This document shows, in pieces, positions 9,361 through 17,583 of a DNA stretch of 64,000 nt (within the stretch, counting starts at the first letter, position 1; each line of letters starts with the position of its first letter). The notes under the pieces were generated by a model, which did not search any database, was not told the DNA's origin, and saw nothing but the letters and a program-made list of their open reading frames with translations. This DNA comes from Akkermansia muciniphila (lineage in GTDB: Bacteria; Verrucomicrobiota; Verrucomicrobiia; Verrucomicrobiales; Akkermansiaceae): NCBI GenBank assembly GCA_945873305.1, contig CAMCCX010000001.1, forward strand, positions 42,498 to 106,497, read 5' to 3'. The position numbers were made by a program, and so were the translations under genes.

Positions 9361-11580
9361 TCAGGAGAAATTCAGCGCGTCCATGTCGAAGACGACGGTG
9401 ACGTCTTCGGGCAGCGGGGTTTTCGCTAGAATCTGTTGGACGTGGCGGGTGAGCGGGCGGGCGCGGTGGGAGCGCAGGGTGATTTGGAAACGGAACTGGC
9501 CGTGCGAGCGGATGAGCGGCGAGGGCAGCACTTCGCCGAGGGTGATGCCGGCGGGGAGGTTTTCCGCGAGGCGGAGGTGGAGGGTTTGCAGGGTGAACTC
9601 GGCGCGGCGCTCGTGGGTGGAGCGGCTTGTTAGCACGGCGCAGTGGGCGTAGGGCGGGAACGAGAACTCGCGGCGGAACTCCATTTCCTGCTCGGAGAAG
9701 CCGTCGAAGTCGTGCTTGCGCGCATACTGGATGGATGGCGAGTGCGGGGTGAAGGTTTGCACGATGACTTCGCCTGCTAGATCGCCGCGGCCGGCGCGGC
9801 CGGCGACCTGGGTGATGAGCTGGAAGGTGCGCTCGCCGGCGCGGAAGTCCGGCACGTGCAGGCCGAGGTCGGCGTTGAGGATGCCGACGAGGGTGACGTT
9901 GGGGAAATGCAGGCCCTTGGCGATCATCTGCGTTCCTATCAGGATGTCGATCTTGTGGGCCTTGAAGGCGGCGAGCGTGTCGCGCAGGGCGTTTTTCCGG
10001 CGCATGGCATCGGCGTCGATGCGGGCGAACTTGGCCTTCGGAAAAACCTTGGTGAGCACTTCCTCGACCTTTTGCGTGCCGTAGCCTTGGAGGAGAATGT
10101 TAGGATCGCGGCACTCGGGGCACTTGCGCGGGACGATGGATTGGTAGCCGCAAACGTGGCAGACGAGCCGCTCGTCGGTGCGGTGATAGGTGAGGGCGAC
10201 GGCGCAGTGCGGACACTGGCAGACGTGGCCGCAGGCGGTGCATTGGAGCGATCTGGCAAACCCGCGCCGGTTGAGGAAGAGGATGGATTGCTCGCCCTTT
10301 TCGAGCCGCTGCTCAAGCGCGGCGCGGAGCTTGTCGGATAGAATGGCGGGGCTGCCCTTGTGCTTGGTTTGCTCCAGGCGCATGTCCACCACGCGGACGA
10401 GCGGCATGGAGGCGCCGTCGGCGCGCTCGTTGAGGCGGAGCAGGTCGTATTTGTCGGTTAGCGTGTTGTTCCAGGATTCGAGCGACGGCGTGGCGGAGCC
10501 TAACACGATGGCGCACGGCTCGAAGGCGGCACGCAGCACGGCGACGTCGCGGCCGTGGTAGCGCGGGACGTTTTCCTGCTTGTAGGTGTTTTCGTGCTCC
10601 TCATCCACGAGGATCAGCCCGAGGTCCGGCAGCGGCGCGAAGACGGCGGATCGCGCGCCGATGACGATGCGCGCGGCGCCCTTGCGGATGCGGTGCCACT
10701 CGTCGAAGCGCTCGCCCTGGGAGAGATTCGAGTGGAGCACGGCGACCTGGTCCTGCATGCCGGCGAAGCGGGATTTGAAGCGGCGGACGGTCTGGGGCGT
10801 CAGGGAGATTTCCGGGACGAGGACGAGCACGGTTTTCCCGAGGTCGAGCGCGCGTTGGGCGGCTTGCAGATAAACCTCGGTTTTGCCGGAGCCGGTCACG
10901 CCTAGCAGGAGAATGGGTTTCGCGGTGGTGGGATTCGCGACGGCGGCGAGCACGACATCGAGCGCGGCGGACTGGCCGGGGTTGAGTTCGAGCGGCTTGG
11001 ATTCGAGGATTTCCTCGACGTTGTCGGCGTCCGGATCGCGGCGGACTTCCTCGGCGACGAGGCGGAGTAAACCCGCCTTCTCCATGGACTTGAGCGCGGC
11101 GGCATTGCCATCGCCGAGGTCGGCGACTGGCAGGCGCATTTCCGGGGCGTGGCTGAGAAGGGAGAGGATGGTGAACTGCCGCGGCGCGCGCTTTTCCAAT
11201 TTCGTGAGCACGGCCGGCTCAGGCTTGGCGTCTAGCACGGCGACGCGGCGGGTTTTCGCGGAATTTTCCTCCGAGCGCACGCCCTCGGGCAGCACCGAGC
11301 GGATCACCGACTCGATGCTGGAGCCATAGTAATGGGCGATCCAGTCGGCGGTCCGCAGCAGGACCGGCGTGATCAGCGGCTCGGGGTCGATGAGGGATTC
11401 CAACTCTCGCAGGGCGAAATCCGCCTGCTCGGACTCGCCCGTGGAAAGCACGGTGCCGGTGGCGGATTTCCGCCGCAGCGGGATGCGGACGCGGCAGCCG
11501 GGACGCACGTGGAGCCCTGCCGGGATGGCATAGTCGAAGACGAGCTCCGAAGGTCCGTCGATCAGCACGCGGGCGTTCAC
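9361..11580 (-). CDS. priA: Primosomal replication-restart helicase PriA
   Basis: This 739-aa superfamily 2 3'-5' helicase reloads the replisome at stalled or collapsed forks. An N-terminal DNA-binding domain (about 1-190) precedes the Walker A motif GVTGSGKTEVYLQ (about 227-239) and the DEEH Walker B (VDEEHENTYKQ). The zinc-binding insertion follows with paired cysteines (CTACGHVCQCPHC, then CHVCGYQ and CPECRDPN). The C-terminal helicase lobe includes GTQMIAKGLHFPNVTLVGIL and QVAGRAGRGD. Length is normal for PriA. The start is a GTG at 11580. It is divergent from the Whirly-like gene, and a LexA-type palindrome lies between the two starts. Confidence 0.95.
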   Translation of the reverse strand: MNARVLIDGPSELVFDYAIPAGLHVRPGCRVRIPLRRKSATGTVLSTGESEQADFALRELESLIDPEPLITPVLLRTADWIAHYYGSSIESVIRSVLPEGVRSEENSAKTRRVAVLDAKPEPAVLTKLEKRAPRQFTILSLLSHAPEMRLPVADLGDGNAAALKSMEKAGLLRLVAEEVRRDPDADNVEEILESKPLELNPGQSAALDVVLAAVANPTTAKPILLLGVTGSGKTEVYLQAAQRALDLGKTVLVLVPEISLTPQTVRRFKSRFAGMQDQVAVLHSNLSQGERFDEWHRIRKGAARIVIGARSAVFAPLPDLGLILVDEEHENTYKQENVPRYHGRDVAVLRAAFEPCAIVLGSATPSLESWNNTLTDKYDLLRLNERADGASMPLVRVVDMRLEQTKHKGSPAILSDKLRAALEQRLEKGEQSILFLNRRGFARSLQCTACGHVCQCPHCAVALTYHRTDERLVCHVCGYQSIVPRKCPECRDPNILLQGYGTQKVEEVLTKVFPKAKFARIDADAMRRKNALRDTLAAFKAHKIDILIGTQMIAKGLHFPNVTLVGILNADLGLHVPDFRAGERTFQLITQVAGRAGRGDLAGEVIVQTFTPHSPSIQYARKHDFDGFSEQEMEFRREFSFPPYAHCAVLTSRSTHERRAEFTLQTLHLRLAENLPAGITLGEVLPSPLIRSHGQFRFQITLRSHRARPLTRHVQQILAKTPLPEDVTVVFDMDALNFS

Positions 11581-11636
11581 TGCGGCGGAGCGTGGCTGCG
11601 GGAACGGGGCGGGCCAAGGTTCATTTTCAATTCAAC

Positions 11637-11658
11637 AAAGTGTTCCAATGAACACTTT
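11637..11658. promoter_or_regulatory. LexA-type palindrome between priA and the Whirly-like gene
   Basis: A perfect inverted repeat AAAGTGTTC-CAAT-GAACACTTT has the core TGTTC-N4-GAACA at 11641-11654. This is the form reported for LexA sites in Verrucomicrobia, and the same core recurs upstream of imuA in this window. It is 61 bp from the priA GTG and 63 bp from the ATG at 11718, so it could act on either gene or both. An AT-rich TTTAAT directly to its right may be a -10 for the plus-strand gene. LexA itself is not encoded here. Confidence 0.7.
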
Positions 11659-11717
11659 TTAATTGCGCCATGATTCCGAACCTGCCATTTTGCAAAAGTA
11701 TCCAACCAAACAACGCC

Positions 11718-12185
11718 ATGAATGACACCGTCCTAGAATCCTCCCCGTCCGCCACGGAACGCTCTTCCGAATACGCGATCTACAAGCCGAATTCCCGAGG
11801 CAGCGGCGGCGTGGTTCGTTTCGGTCTCAATCCCGCCAAGGGGGCCGTTTTTGTCGATGCCGCCGCGCAGTCCGGTGAAAAGCAGTTCGACTGGGAAAAT
11901 AAAATCATCATGAAGTGGGGGCTGTCTGATCTGGGGGCCGTGCTCGCCGCATTGCAAGGCCGACAGGCTCAGGCGAAGCTTTTCCATCAGTCCGAGAAGG
12001 CGAACAGCGCGTTCGAGCTGAACTATCAGGATGATCCGGAGCGCGCGCCCTATCTCCTGAGTATTTCCCGCCAGACCACGGAGGATAAATCACTGCGCAA
12101 GGTGACCATCCCGCTCAGCCATGGCGAGGCGGCGGTCTTGGAAACCGCGTTGCGCGCCGCGATCACCCGACTTCTGGCCTGGTGA
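11718..12185 (+). CDS. Whirly-like (MRP1/PUR-fold) nucleic-acid-binding protein, tentative
   Basis: This 155-aa protein was not assigned with certainty. Its core has KQFDWENKIIMKWGLSDLGA, then VLAALQGRQAQAKLFHQSEK, a strand PYLLSISRQ and a closing helix LETALRAAITRLLAW. That order of strands and helix resembles Whirly-type ssDNA-binding proteins, where WENKI, LFH and the final helix are typical. No signal peptide or membrane segment is visible, so it should be cytoplasmic. An in-frame ATG at 11670 would add 16 residues with no resemblance to the rest; I prefer 11718. Its position opposite priA behind a LexA-type box fits a role on single-stranded DNA during damage or fork restart. That role is inference. 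Confidence 0.55.
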   Translation: MNDTVLESSPSATERSSEYAIYKPNSRGSGGVVRFGLNPAKGAVFVDAAAQSGEKQFDWENKIIMKWGLSDLGAVLAALQGRQAQAKLFHQSEKANSAFELNYQDDPERAPYLLSISRQTTEDKSLRKVTIPLSHGEAAVLETALRAAITRLLAW

Positions 12186-12188
12186 ACA

Positions 12189-13982
12189 TCACTGTTGAGT
12201 TCTCCCCGCTTCACGGATTTTACGCGTGGGGGATTCGTCCGTGGGGGGTTCGGGATCGCCGATTGCAACGGCCAGCTCCGCGGCCACTTCCTCGTGGACG
12301 CGGATCATTGCCGAGTAGGCGGCAAAGCTCTCGGGATTGTTGAAGTTGAATTGATCGCGAGCCCTGAGAGCACGCTCCAGAGGGCGGAGGGTGGCGACCA
12401 TTTCCTGAACCCGGACCAGCAGTTCGCGGTCGCCTTTTTCCGCATAGCGAAAAAGCCGGTTCACCTCGCTTCGGCAGGATTCATGGGTGGGTCCGAGTTG
12501 GTTCACCTCGGATGGTTCGAAGCGGTTGTCTTCATCTTTCACGATCCAGTCGATGGGCTCGGTGGCACGGCGGAGCTCGAAGGCGAGCACGTCGCGGCGG
12601 ACGAATGCGGGTCGATTTCCAGCGCCTTGGAGCGCGAGCATTTTGGCCGAGTAGTGATAGGCTGCGTCTTGGGTGATTTCCGCAAGGCGGCGGCGGACGA
12701 AGCTGTTAGCGAGGTATTGGCCGGTTGCTTGGGGGGCGGCTTTTTCGCGGATTTCCCGGAACTGTGCGGAGGCCTTTTCCACGGTCCCTTGGGGGATTTT
12801 TGCCGAAAAATCGAGGAGTTCTTGGAAGTTCGCGGCCAGAAGGATTTCGTAATCGAAAAAGAATCCCGGCTTTTCCAAAGCCAGCATCGAGGGCAGGTAA
12901 GTGGCGGCGGCGGAAGGGAGGACCAAGCGCCCCCCTTGACCCTGACCTAACGACTGGAGTTGCTCCCAGAATCCGGTTGGCAGCGTGAAGGCGCCGGTTT
13001 CATCGATCAGGCCGATGATCGTGGCGGCCGGCTCGCGGCCGGAAATCGCGGAGCTCGCGAGAACGGCGGCGGCGGCGCTGATCGCCAAGCGTTTGTTAGG
13101 CGGCGGCGACGCCAAGGCATCGCTGGTGATGATGACACGGCCGCCCGCAGGCAGGCTTCCGTGTTGTTTTTTAAGGACTTTAAGAAGCGCGACACTCAGT
13201 AGCCCGAGCCGGCGCTCGTGATCCGTGGAGCCGACAATGATTGAAAAGGGTTGCTCTACACCTCCTTCCGCGGGGACCATTTCAGCGGACATCTGGAGTG
13301 GTGCGGGGCTGAGAATCCATTTTGCGGACTCGATCTTGCCGACTTTTTTCCAAAGCGGTGCGAATACCACGGCTTCGGAAAGCAGGATGCCGGGCTTGGC
13401 GATGGAAGGTTCTTCGGGTGGTGTGGATTTGACCTCGACCACAGGCTCGTAGGCGGCGATTTCAGGGATCCATCCCTTCCATGCGCCGTGTTCTTCGGCG
13501 GCGCCCAAGCCTTCCGTCCGCGGATTTTCGGGATCCGAAATAAGCATGACGTCCATCAGGCAGGCGGCAAGCGCTTGGCCATGGGTCCCGGCCGCCGGCG
13601 TCTCCAACCACGTTAGACAATGCCGGACCCGCTCCCGGCATTTCGCCACTTCCGCCGGATCGGCGGCTGTTGGATCATGACCTTTTTGGAATCTGTCGAT
13701 AAGCTCCCGCGTATTGCTGTTAGCCGGATCGAGCGCGGCCGAGAGCGCGAGCATCTGAGCCGCGGCCCGGCGGTTTGCGGCCGTTTGGAAATCCAGTCCC
13801 TCCGCGAGTGTCGCGAGCTGCCGGGACAGGCCCGCCATCGCCTCGGCATCCAGCGGGACCCGGTCGCGCCGGAACGCCACAGGTCCTTCGGCAGGCGGCG
13901 CGAAATTTTCCGCCCAAAGGCAGGTCGCTGCGGCCAGCAACAATCCCGCGACTCGCAACAGATGGAATTTTCCCGGATGCAT
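12189..13982 (-). CDS. Secreted protein with a degenerate Lon (S16) protease-like domain
   Basis: This 597-aa protein has a signal peptide (LLRVAGLLLAAATCLWA). Residues 245-392 follow the Lon proteolytic-domain order: a strand and helix ending in LLSVALLKVLKKQHG, then RLAISAAAAVLASSAISG where Lon has its PSAG serine region (Ser302 aligns), then IGLIDETGAFTLPTGFWEQL where Lon has MTGEITLxGxVxPIGGLKEK, then RLVLP for VLIP, and DYEILLAANFQELL at the end. The catalytic lysine position appears to be Trp339, so proteolysis by the Lon dyad is unlikely. There is no AAA+ module. The flanking N- and C-terminal helical regions are unrecognised. Its 3' end meets the Whirly-like gene tail to tail, 3 bp apart. 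Family resemblance is by eye; function is unknown. Confidence 0.6.
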   Translation of the reverse strand: MHPGKFHLLRVAGLLLAAATCLWAENFAPPAEGPVAFRRDRVPLDAEAMAGLSRQLATLAEGLDFQTAANRRAAAQMLALSAALDPANSNTRELIDRFQKGHDPTAADPAEVAKCRERVRHCLTWLETPAAGTHGQALAACLMDVMLISDPENPRTEGLGAAEEHGAWKGWIPEIAAYEPVVEVKSTPPEEPSIAKPGILLSEAVVFAPLWKKVGKIESAKWILSPAPLQMSAEMVPAEGGVEQPFSIIVGSTDHERRLGLLSVALLKVLKKQHGSLPAGGRVIITSDALASPPPNKRLAISAAAAVLASSAISGREPAATIIGLIDETGAFTLPTGFWEQLQSLGQGQGGRLVLPSAAATYLPSMLALEKPGFFFDYEILLAANFQELLDFSAKIPQGTVEKASAQFREIREKAAPQATGQYLANSFVRRRLAEITQDAAYHYSAKMLALQGAGNRPAFVRRDVLAFELRRATEPIDWIVKDEDNRFEPSEVNQLGPTHESCRSEVNRLFRYAEKGDRELLVRVQEMVATLRPLERALRARDQFNFNNPESFAAYSAMIRVHEEVAAELAVAIGDPEPPTDESPTRKIREAGRTQQ

Positions 13983-14130
13983 CCTGCTGGATTAAGCAAA
14001 TCCCCGCGCCGCCTCACAAGCGAACATTGCAGGAAAGAATACGGACGGTCCGTGGCAACCTTGATTGCGTTTTTGTTCGCCCCGGCGTCTTCCCGCTTGG
14101 CCTGGCGCGTTCTTGTGGCAAGTTATCTTC

Positions 14131-15135
14131 ATGGAAGACGACGATTCAGCGGCATTGGGTAAAGGATTGGTTTTCAGGGAATTCGGGAATCCCAAGGATG
14201 CCCTCGAGTTCGAGGGAGCCTGCTTGATGTCGCAAGCACTTGATCCCGGGGATGTCTTGGTTCGCATTCTTGCAGCACCGGTGAATCCGGCGGATCTGAA
14301 TATCATCGAAGGCACTTACGGGGTGAGGCCGCCGTTGCCGGCGACGCCGGGGATCGAAGGTTGCGGGGTGGTGGAGATGAGCAATTCCGCGGATTTCGAG
14401 GAAGGCGACCGGGTGATTTTCCTGCGCCGGGCATCGACCTGGGCGTCGCACACGACGGTTCCCGGCGAGAGTCTTTTCAAATTGCCAGCGGGCATCGACC
14501 CGCTCCAAGCGGCGATGCTCAAGGTGAATCCGGCGACGGCGTGGCGCTTGTTGCATGGCTTCGGCGAGGTGGAAAAAGGCGGGTGGATCGTGCAGAACGC
14601 GGGCAACTCCGCGGTCTGCCGCTGCGTGATCCAGCTCGCGCGCGATCTCGGCATTCGCACGATTTCCTTCGTCAGGCGGCCCGAGGTGATCGAGGAACTT
14701 CGCGGTCTCGGCGCGGACCAGGTTTTCCTCGATGACGAAACGGGTTATGCCGCCGCGAAAGAGGTTCTCGGCGGTGCCAATGCCGCGCTCGCCTTCAACG
14801 CCGTGGGCGGCGAGAGCGCGCTGCGCCTGATGAAATTGCTGCGCGAAAGCGGCAGCCACATCACTTACGGCGCGATGGGCCGCAAGCCGGTGACGGTTCC
14901 TAACGGGCTTCTGATTTTCCGCGACATCCAGGTGCGCGGCCTGTGGGTGAGCCGCTGGATCGAGAACGCGCCGCGCGACGAGGTGCAGGGAGTTTATGAA
15001 AATCTAGCCGCCCGCGTGACCGCCGGGAAACTCGTGCAGCCGGTCGATTCCACCTATCCGCTCGAAGCGTATCGTGACGCGCTTGCCCGTCTTGAAGCGC
15101 CCGAGCGCTCGGGGAAAGTGCTGTTCGTGCCGTGA
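14131..15135 (+). CDS. MECR/ETR1-type trans-2-enoyl reductase (MDR superfamily)
   Basis: This 334-aa medium-chain reductase lacks zinc-ligand motifs and matches the mitochondrial-type enoyl-thioester reductases. It has APVNPADLNIIEGTYGVRP near residue 48, then TPGIEGCGVVE, VNPATAWRLL and WIVQNAGNSAVCRCVIQLA, followed by the NADPH-binding region RTISFVRRPEVIEE. Such enzymes reduce trans-2-enoyl-CoA or -ACP with NADPH. Quinone oxidoreductases are the alternative, but the NPATA and QNAGNS signatures favour the enoyl reductase branch. The start at 14131 is used because the longer frame to 14065 adds sequence with no family match. It is convergent with the AraC gene, 6 bp away. Confidence 0.8.
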   Translation: MEDDDSAALGKGLVFREFGNPKDALEFEGACLMSQALDPGDVLVRILAAPVNPADLNIIEGTYGVRPPLPATPGIEGCGVVEMSNSADFEEGDRVIFLRRASTWASHTTVPGESLFKLPAGIDPLQAAMLKVNPATAWRLLHGFGEVEKGGWIVQNAGNSAVCRCVIQLARDLGIRTISFVRRPEVIEELRGLGADQVFLDDETGYAAAKEVLGGANAALAFNAVGGESALRLMKLLRESGSHITYGAMGRKPVTVPNGLLIFRDIQVRGLWVSRWIENAPRDEVQGVYENLAARVTAGKLVQPVDSTYPLEAYRDALARLEAPERSGKVLFVP

Positions 15136-15141
15136 GCGGAT

Positions 15142-16026
15142 TCATTCCGCCAGAGTCCGCCGCCACGTGTCGGGCGCTTGTCCGTAGGCTTTTTTGAACG
15201 CGTTCGAGAGGTGGAAGCCGGAGCTGAATCCGACGCGCGCCGCGATGTCGTCGAGCTTGGCGTCGCTGGACGCGAGCAGCCGCCGGGCGCGTGTGAGGCG
15301 CAGGTGGATGACGTATTTCCAGGGCGCGAATCCGGTCCGAGCGCGGAACGCGCGGCGGAAGTGCGAGTAGGCCACGCCGAGTTTCACCGCGAGCTCCTCG
15401 ACGTTGACCGGCTCGGCATGGTGCTCGTTGAGGAATCGCTCCGCGTCATCGACCGCGCGCTGGATGCGAGACGGGCGGACGCCGCTCCGGGCGGTTCGTG
15501 CGCACAGAGCGAGCACCCGCAGCGCGGCGGCGGATAGCTCGGGCTGGGAACTGGATCCTATCAAGACTTGCCGGTGGATGGCGTCGAGAGCTTCCTCCAG
15601 CCCGGCATCGATCGCGCCCGGATAGAGGATGGAGGCCGGTGGAAATGTCCCTGCCGACAGCAGTCCATCCACCACCGGGCCTTGGACTTCGATCCAGCTT
15701 TCCGTCCAGCCGGTTTGTGGATCGGGGCGGTAGCGATGCCAAGTGGCGGGCAGCAGCAGAAACACCATGCCCGCGCGCACGCGGCGGCGGCCGGTCGCGC
15801 GGGTTTCCAGCCAGCCCGCGCCTTCGGAAACGAGCACGATTTGAAGCGCGTCGAGCACCCGCCCGTGAGACCAGTTGAGTTGATGGTCGTGCGGATGGGA
15901 AGCGGGTGGGTACAAGGTTCCTGCCCGGATGCGGGTGTGTCCGGCCGCCGTCACGCCGAGGCCCCAGAGTTCGATGTCCGGCGTGGCGGGAAAGTAGCGG
16001 AAATAGTCGCTGGCAGGTGAGGTCAT
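15142..16026 (-). CDS. AraC-family transcriptional regulator
   Basis: This 294-aa regulator has an N-terminal cupin-like ligand-binding region with LNWSHGRVLDALQIVLVSEG and GMVFLLLPATWHRYRPDPQT. The C-terminal double helix-turn-helix runs from about residue 195, with VNVEELAVKLGVAYSHFRRA as the first HTH and KLDDIAARVGFSSGFHLSNA as the second. This is the standard AraC/XylS layout and length. It is divergent from the AraA-like isomerase gene across 64 bp, the usual arrangement for a sugar-responsive activator and its target. The ATG at 16026 is chosen; the longer frame to 16140 would run into the divergent gene. Confidence 0.9.
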   Translation of the reverse strand: MTSPASDYFRYFPATPDIELWGLGVTAAGHTRIRAGTLYPPASHPHDHQLNWSHGRVLDALQIVLVSEGAGWLETRATGRRRVRAGMVFLLLPATWHRYRPDPQTGWTESWIEVQGPVVDGLLSAGTFPPASILYPGAIDAGLEEALDAIHRQVLIGSSSQPELSAAALRVLALCARTARSGVRPSRIQRAVDDAERFLNEHHAEPVNVEELAVKLGVAYSHFRRAFRARTGFAPWKYVIHLRLTRARRLLASSDAKLDDIAARVGFSSGFHLSNAFKKAYGQAPDTWRRTLAE

Positions 16027-16090
16027 TTTCCGTATGCGAATGATCAATAGTCCTATTTCCAAAGCGCTGGCCATCCGATAGTTTCCGGGG

Positions 16091-17521
16091 ATGAAAAACA
16101 CTCCAGTTCGCGTTGGGCTTTTTGGGATCGGCTTGGACACTTATTGGCCGCAGTTCGCGGGCTTGAAGGAGAGGCTGGAAGGTTATCTCGGCGAGGTGAG
16201 CGCGAAACTTGACCGGCCGGGCGTGGAAATCGTCAACCTCGGGCTGATCGATTCGCCGGAAAAAGCGATGGACGCGGGGCACCAATTCCGCCGTGAGGAC
16301 GTGGACATCATTTTCCTCCACGTCACCACTTACGCGCTTTCCTCCACGGTGTTGCCGGTCGTCCGCCGGGCGAAGGTTCCGGTGATCATCCTGAATCTAG
16401 CACCCGAGGCGGCGATCGATTACGCGAAGTTCAACAAAATGGGCGACCGCACGGCGATGACCGGCGAGTGGCTGGCGCATTGCTCGGCGTGTCCGGTGCC
16501 TGAAATCGCCAATGTCTTCAAACGCGCGCGCATCCCGTTCGAGCAAATCACCGGCATGCTGCACGACGATCCTGAGTGTTGGGACGAGGTGGACGCATGG
16601 ATCGAAGCCGCCCGCGTCGCCCATGTGATGTCGCACAACCGCCTCGGTCTGATGGGTCATTATTACAATGGCATGCTCGACATTTATTCCGACACCACGC
16701 TCCAGTGTGCGACCTTCGGCGGGCATCTCGAAATCGTGGAGGTCGACGAGCTCGCGGCGATGCGGCGTGATGTTAGCGATGAGGACATCGCCGCGCGGGT
16801 GGGGCTTTTCCGAGAGCAGTTCGATGTGCAGGACGATTGCTCGCAGGAGGAACTGGAGCGGGCGGCTCGGACTTCCGTGGCGCTGGACCGCCTGGTCGCG
16901 GAGCACGATCTCGGCTCGCTGGCTTATTACTACATGGGCACTGGCAACGTGGACAACGAGGACGCCATCAGCTCGATCATTCTCGGGAATTCCCTGCTAA
17001 CCGCCCGCGGCGTCCCGGTCGCCGGGGAATACGAAGTGAAGAACGCGCAGGCGATGAAGATCATGGACAGCTTCGGCGCGGGCGGTTCTTTCACCGAATA
17101 TTATGCCATGGATTGGAAGGAGGACGTGGTGCTCATGGGCCACGACGGACCCGGCCACATCGCCATCGCGGAGGGGAAAACCAAGGTGCGGCCGCTCGAT
17201 GTCTATCACGGCAAGGTCGGCCGCGGCTTGTCCGTCGAGATGTCGGTGAAGCACGGGCCGGTCACGCTGCTCTCGGTCGTCGAGACCGAGGACGGGCGGC
17301 TCAAGCTGCTGGTCGCCGAGGGCGAATCCGTCCCCGGCCCGGTGCTGGAAATCGGCAACACCAACAGCCGCTACAAGTTCAGCATCGGCGCCCGGCGCTT
17401 CACCAACGACTGGAACGCCCAAGGCCCGGCGCACCATTGCGCGGTCGGGGTGGGGAATCTGGCCCGGAAAATCGAAAAACTCGGCCGCTTGCTCGGAGTC
17501 GAGACGGTTCAAATCTGCTGA
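16091..17521 (+). CDS. L-arabinose/L-fucose isomerase-like protein
   Basis: This 476-aa cytoplasmic protein has the L-arabinose isomerase fold pattern: an N-terminal Rossmann-like domain (VRVGLFGIGLDTYWPQFAGL, then DVDIIFLHVTTYALSSTVLP), a middle domain (AHVMSHNRLGLMGHYYNGML), and C-terminal metal-site elements (PVAGEYEVKNAQAMKIMDSF, GHDGPGHIAIAEGK, and NTNSRYKF followed by NAQGPAHHCAVGVG). In AraA a Glu pair and two His residues bind the metal; E in AGEYEVKN and H in GHDGPGH and GPAHHC are the likely counterparts. It differs enough from classical AraA that the substrate may be another aldose. The AraC-type regulator upstream supports a role in sugar use. Confidence 0.8.
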   Translation: MKNTPVRVGLFGIGLDTYWPQFAGLKERLEGYLGEVSAKLDRPGVEIVNLGLIDSPEKAMDAGHQFRREDVDIIFLHVTTYALSSTVLPVVRRAKVPVIILNLAPEAAIDYAKFNKMGDRTAMTGEWLAHCSACPVPEIANVFKRARIPFEQITGMLHDDPECWDEVDAWIEAARVAHVMSHNRLGLMGHYYNGMLDIYSDTTLQCATFGGHLEIVEVDELAAMRRDVSDEDIAARVGLFREQFDVQDDCSQEELERAARTSVALDRLVAEHDLGSLAYYYMGTGNVDNEDAISSIILGNSLLTARGVPVAGEYEVKNAQAMKIMDSFGAGGSFTEYYAMDWKEDVVLMGHDGPGHIAIAEGKTKVRPLDVYHGKVGRGLSVEMSVKHGPVTLLSVVETEDGRLKLLVAEGESVPGPVLEIGNTNSRYKFSIGARRFTNDWNAQGPAHHCAVGVGNLARKIEKLGRLLGVETVQIC

Positions 17522-17583
17522 TGTTTGGGGGAGCCGCCTCCGCCCTTGCGCGATTCAGCTTTGATCGCTAAACGTCCGCCCGC

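Noticed and set aside
9072..9401. Protein-coding gene in the second repeat array
   Set aside because: The frame is heptad-like because the period is 21 bp; it runs into the priA gene on the other strand and has no credible family.
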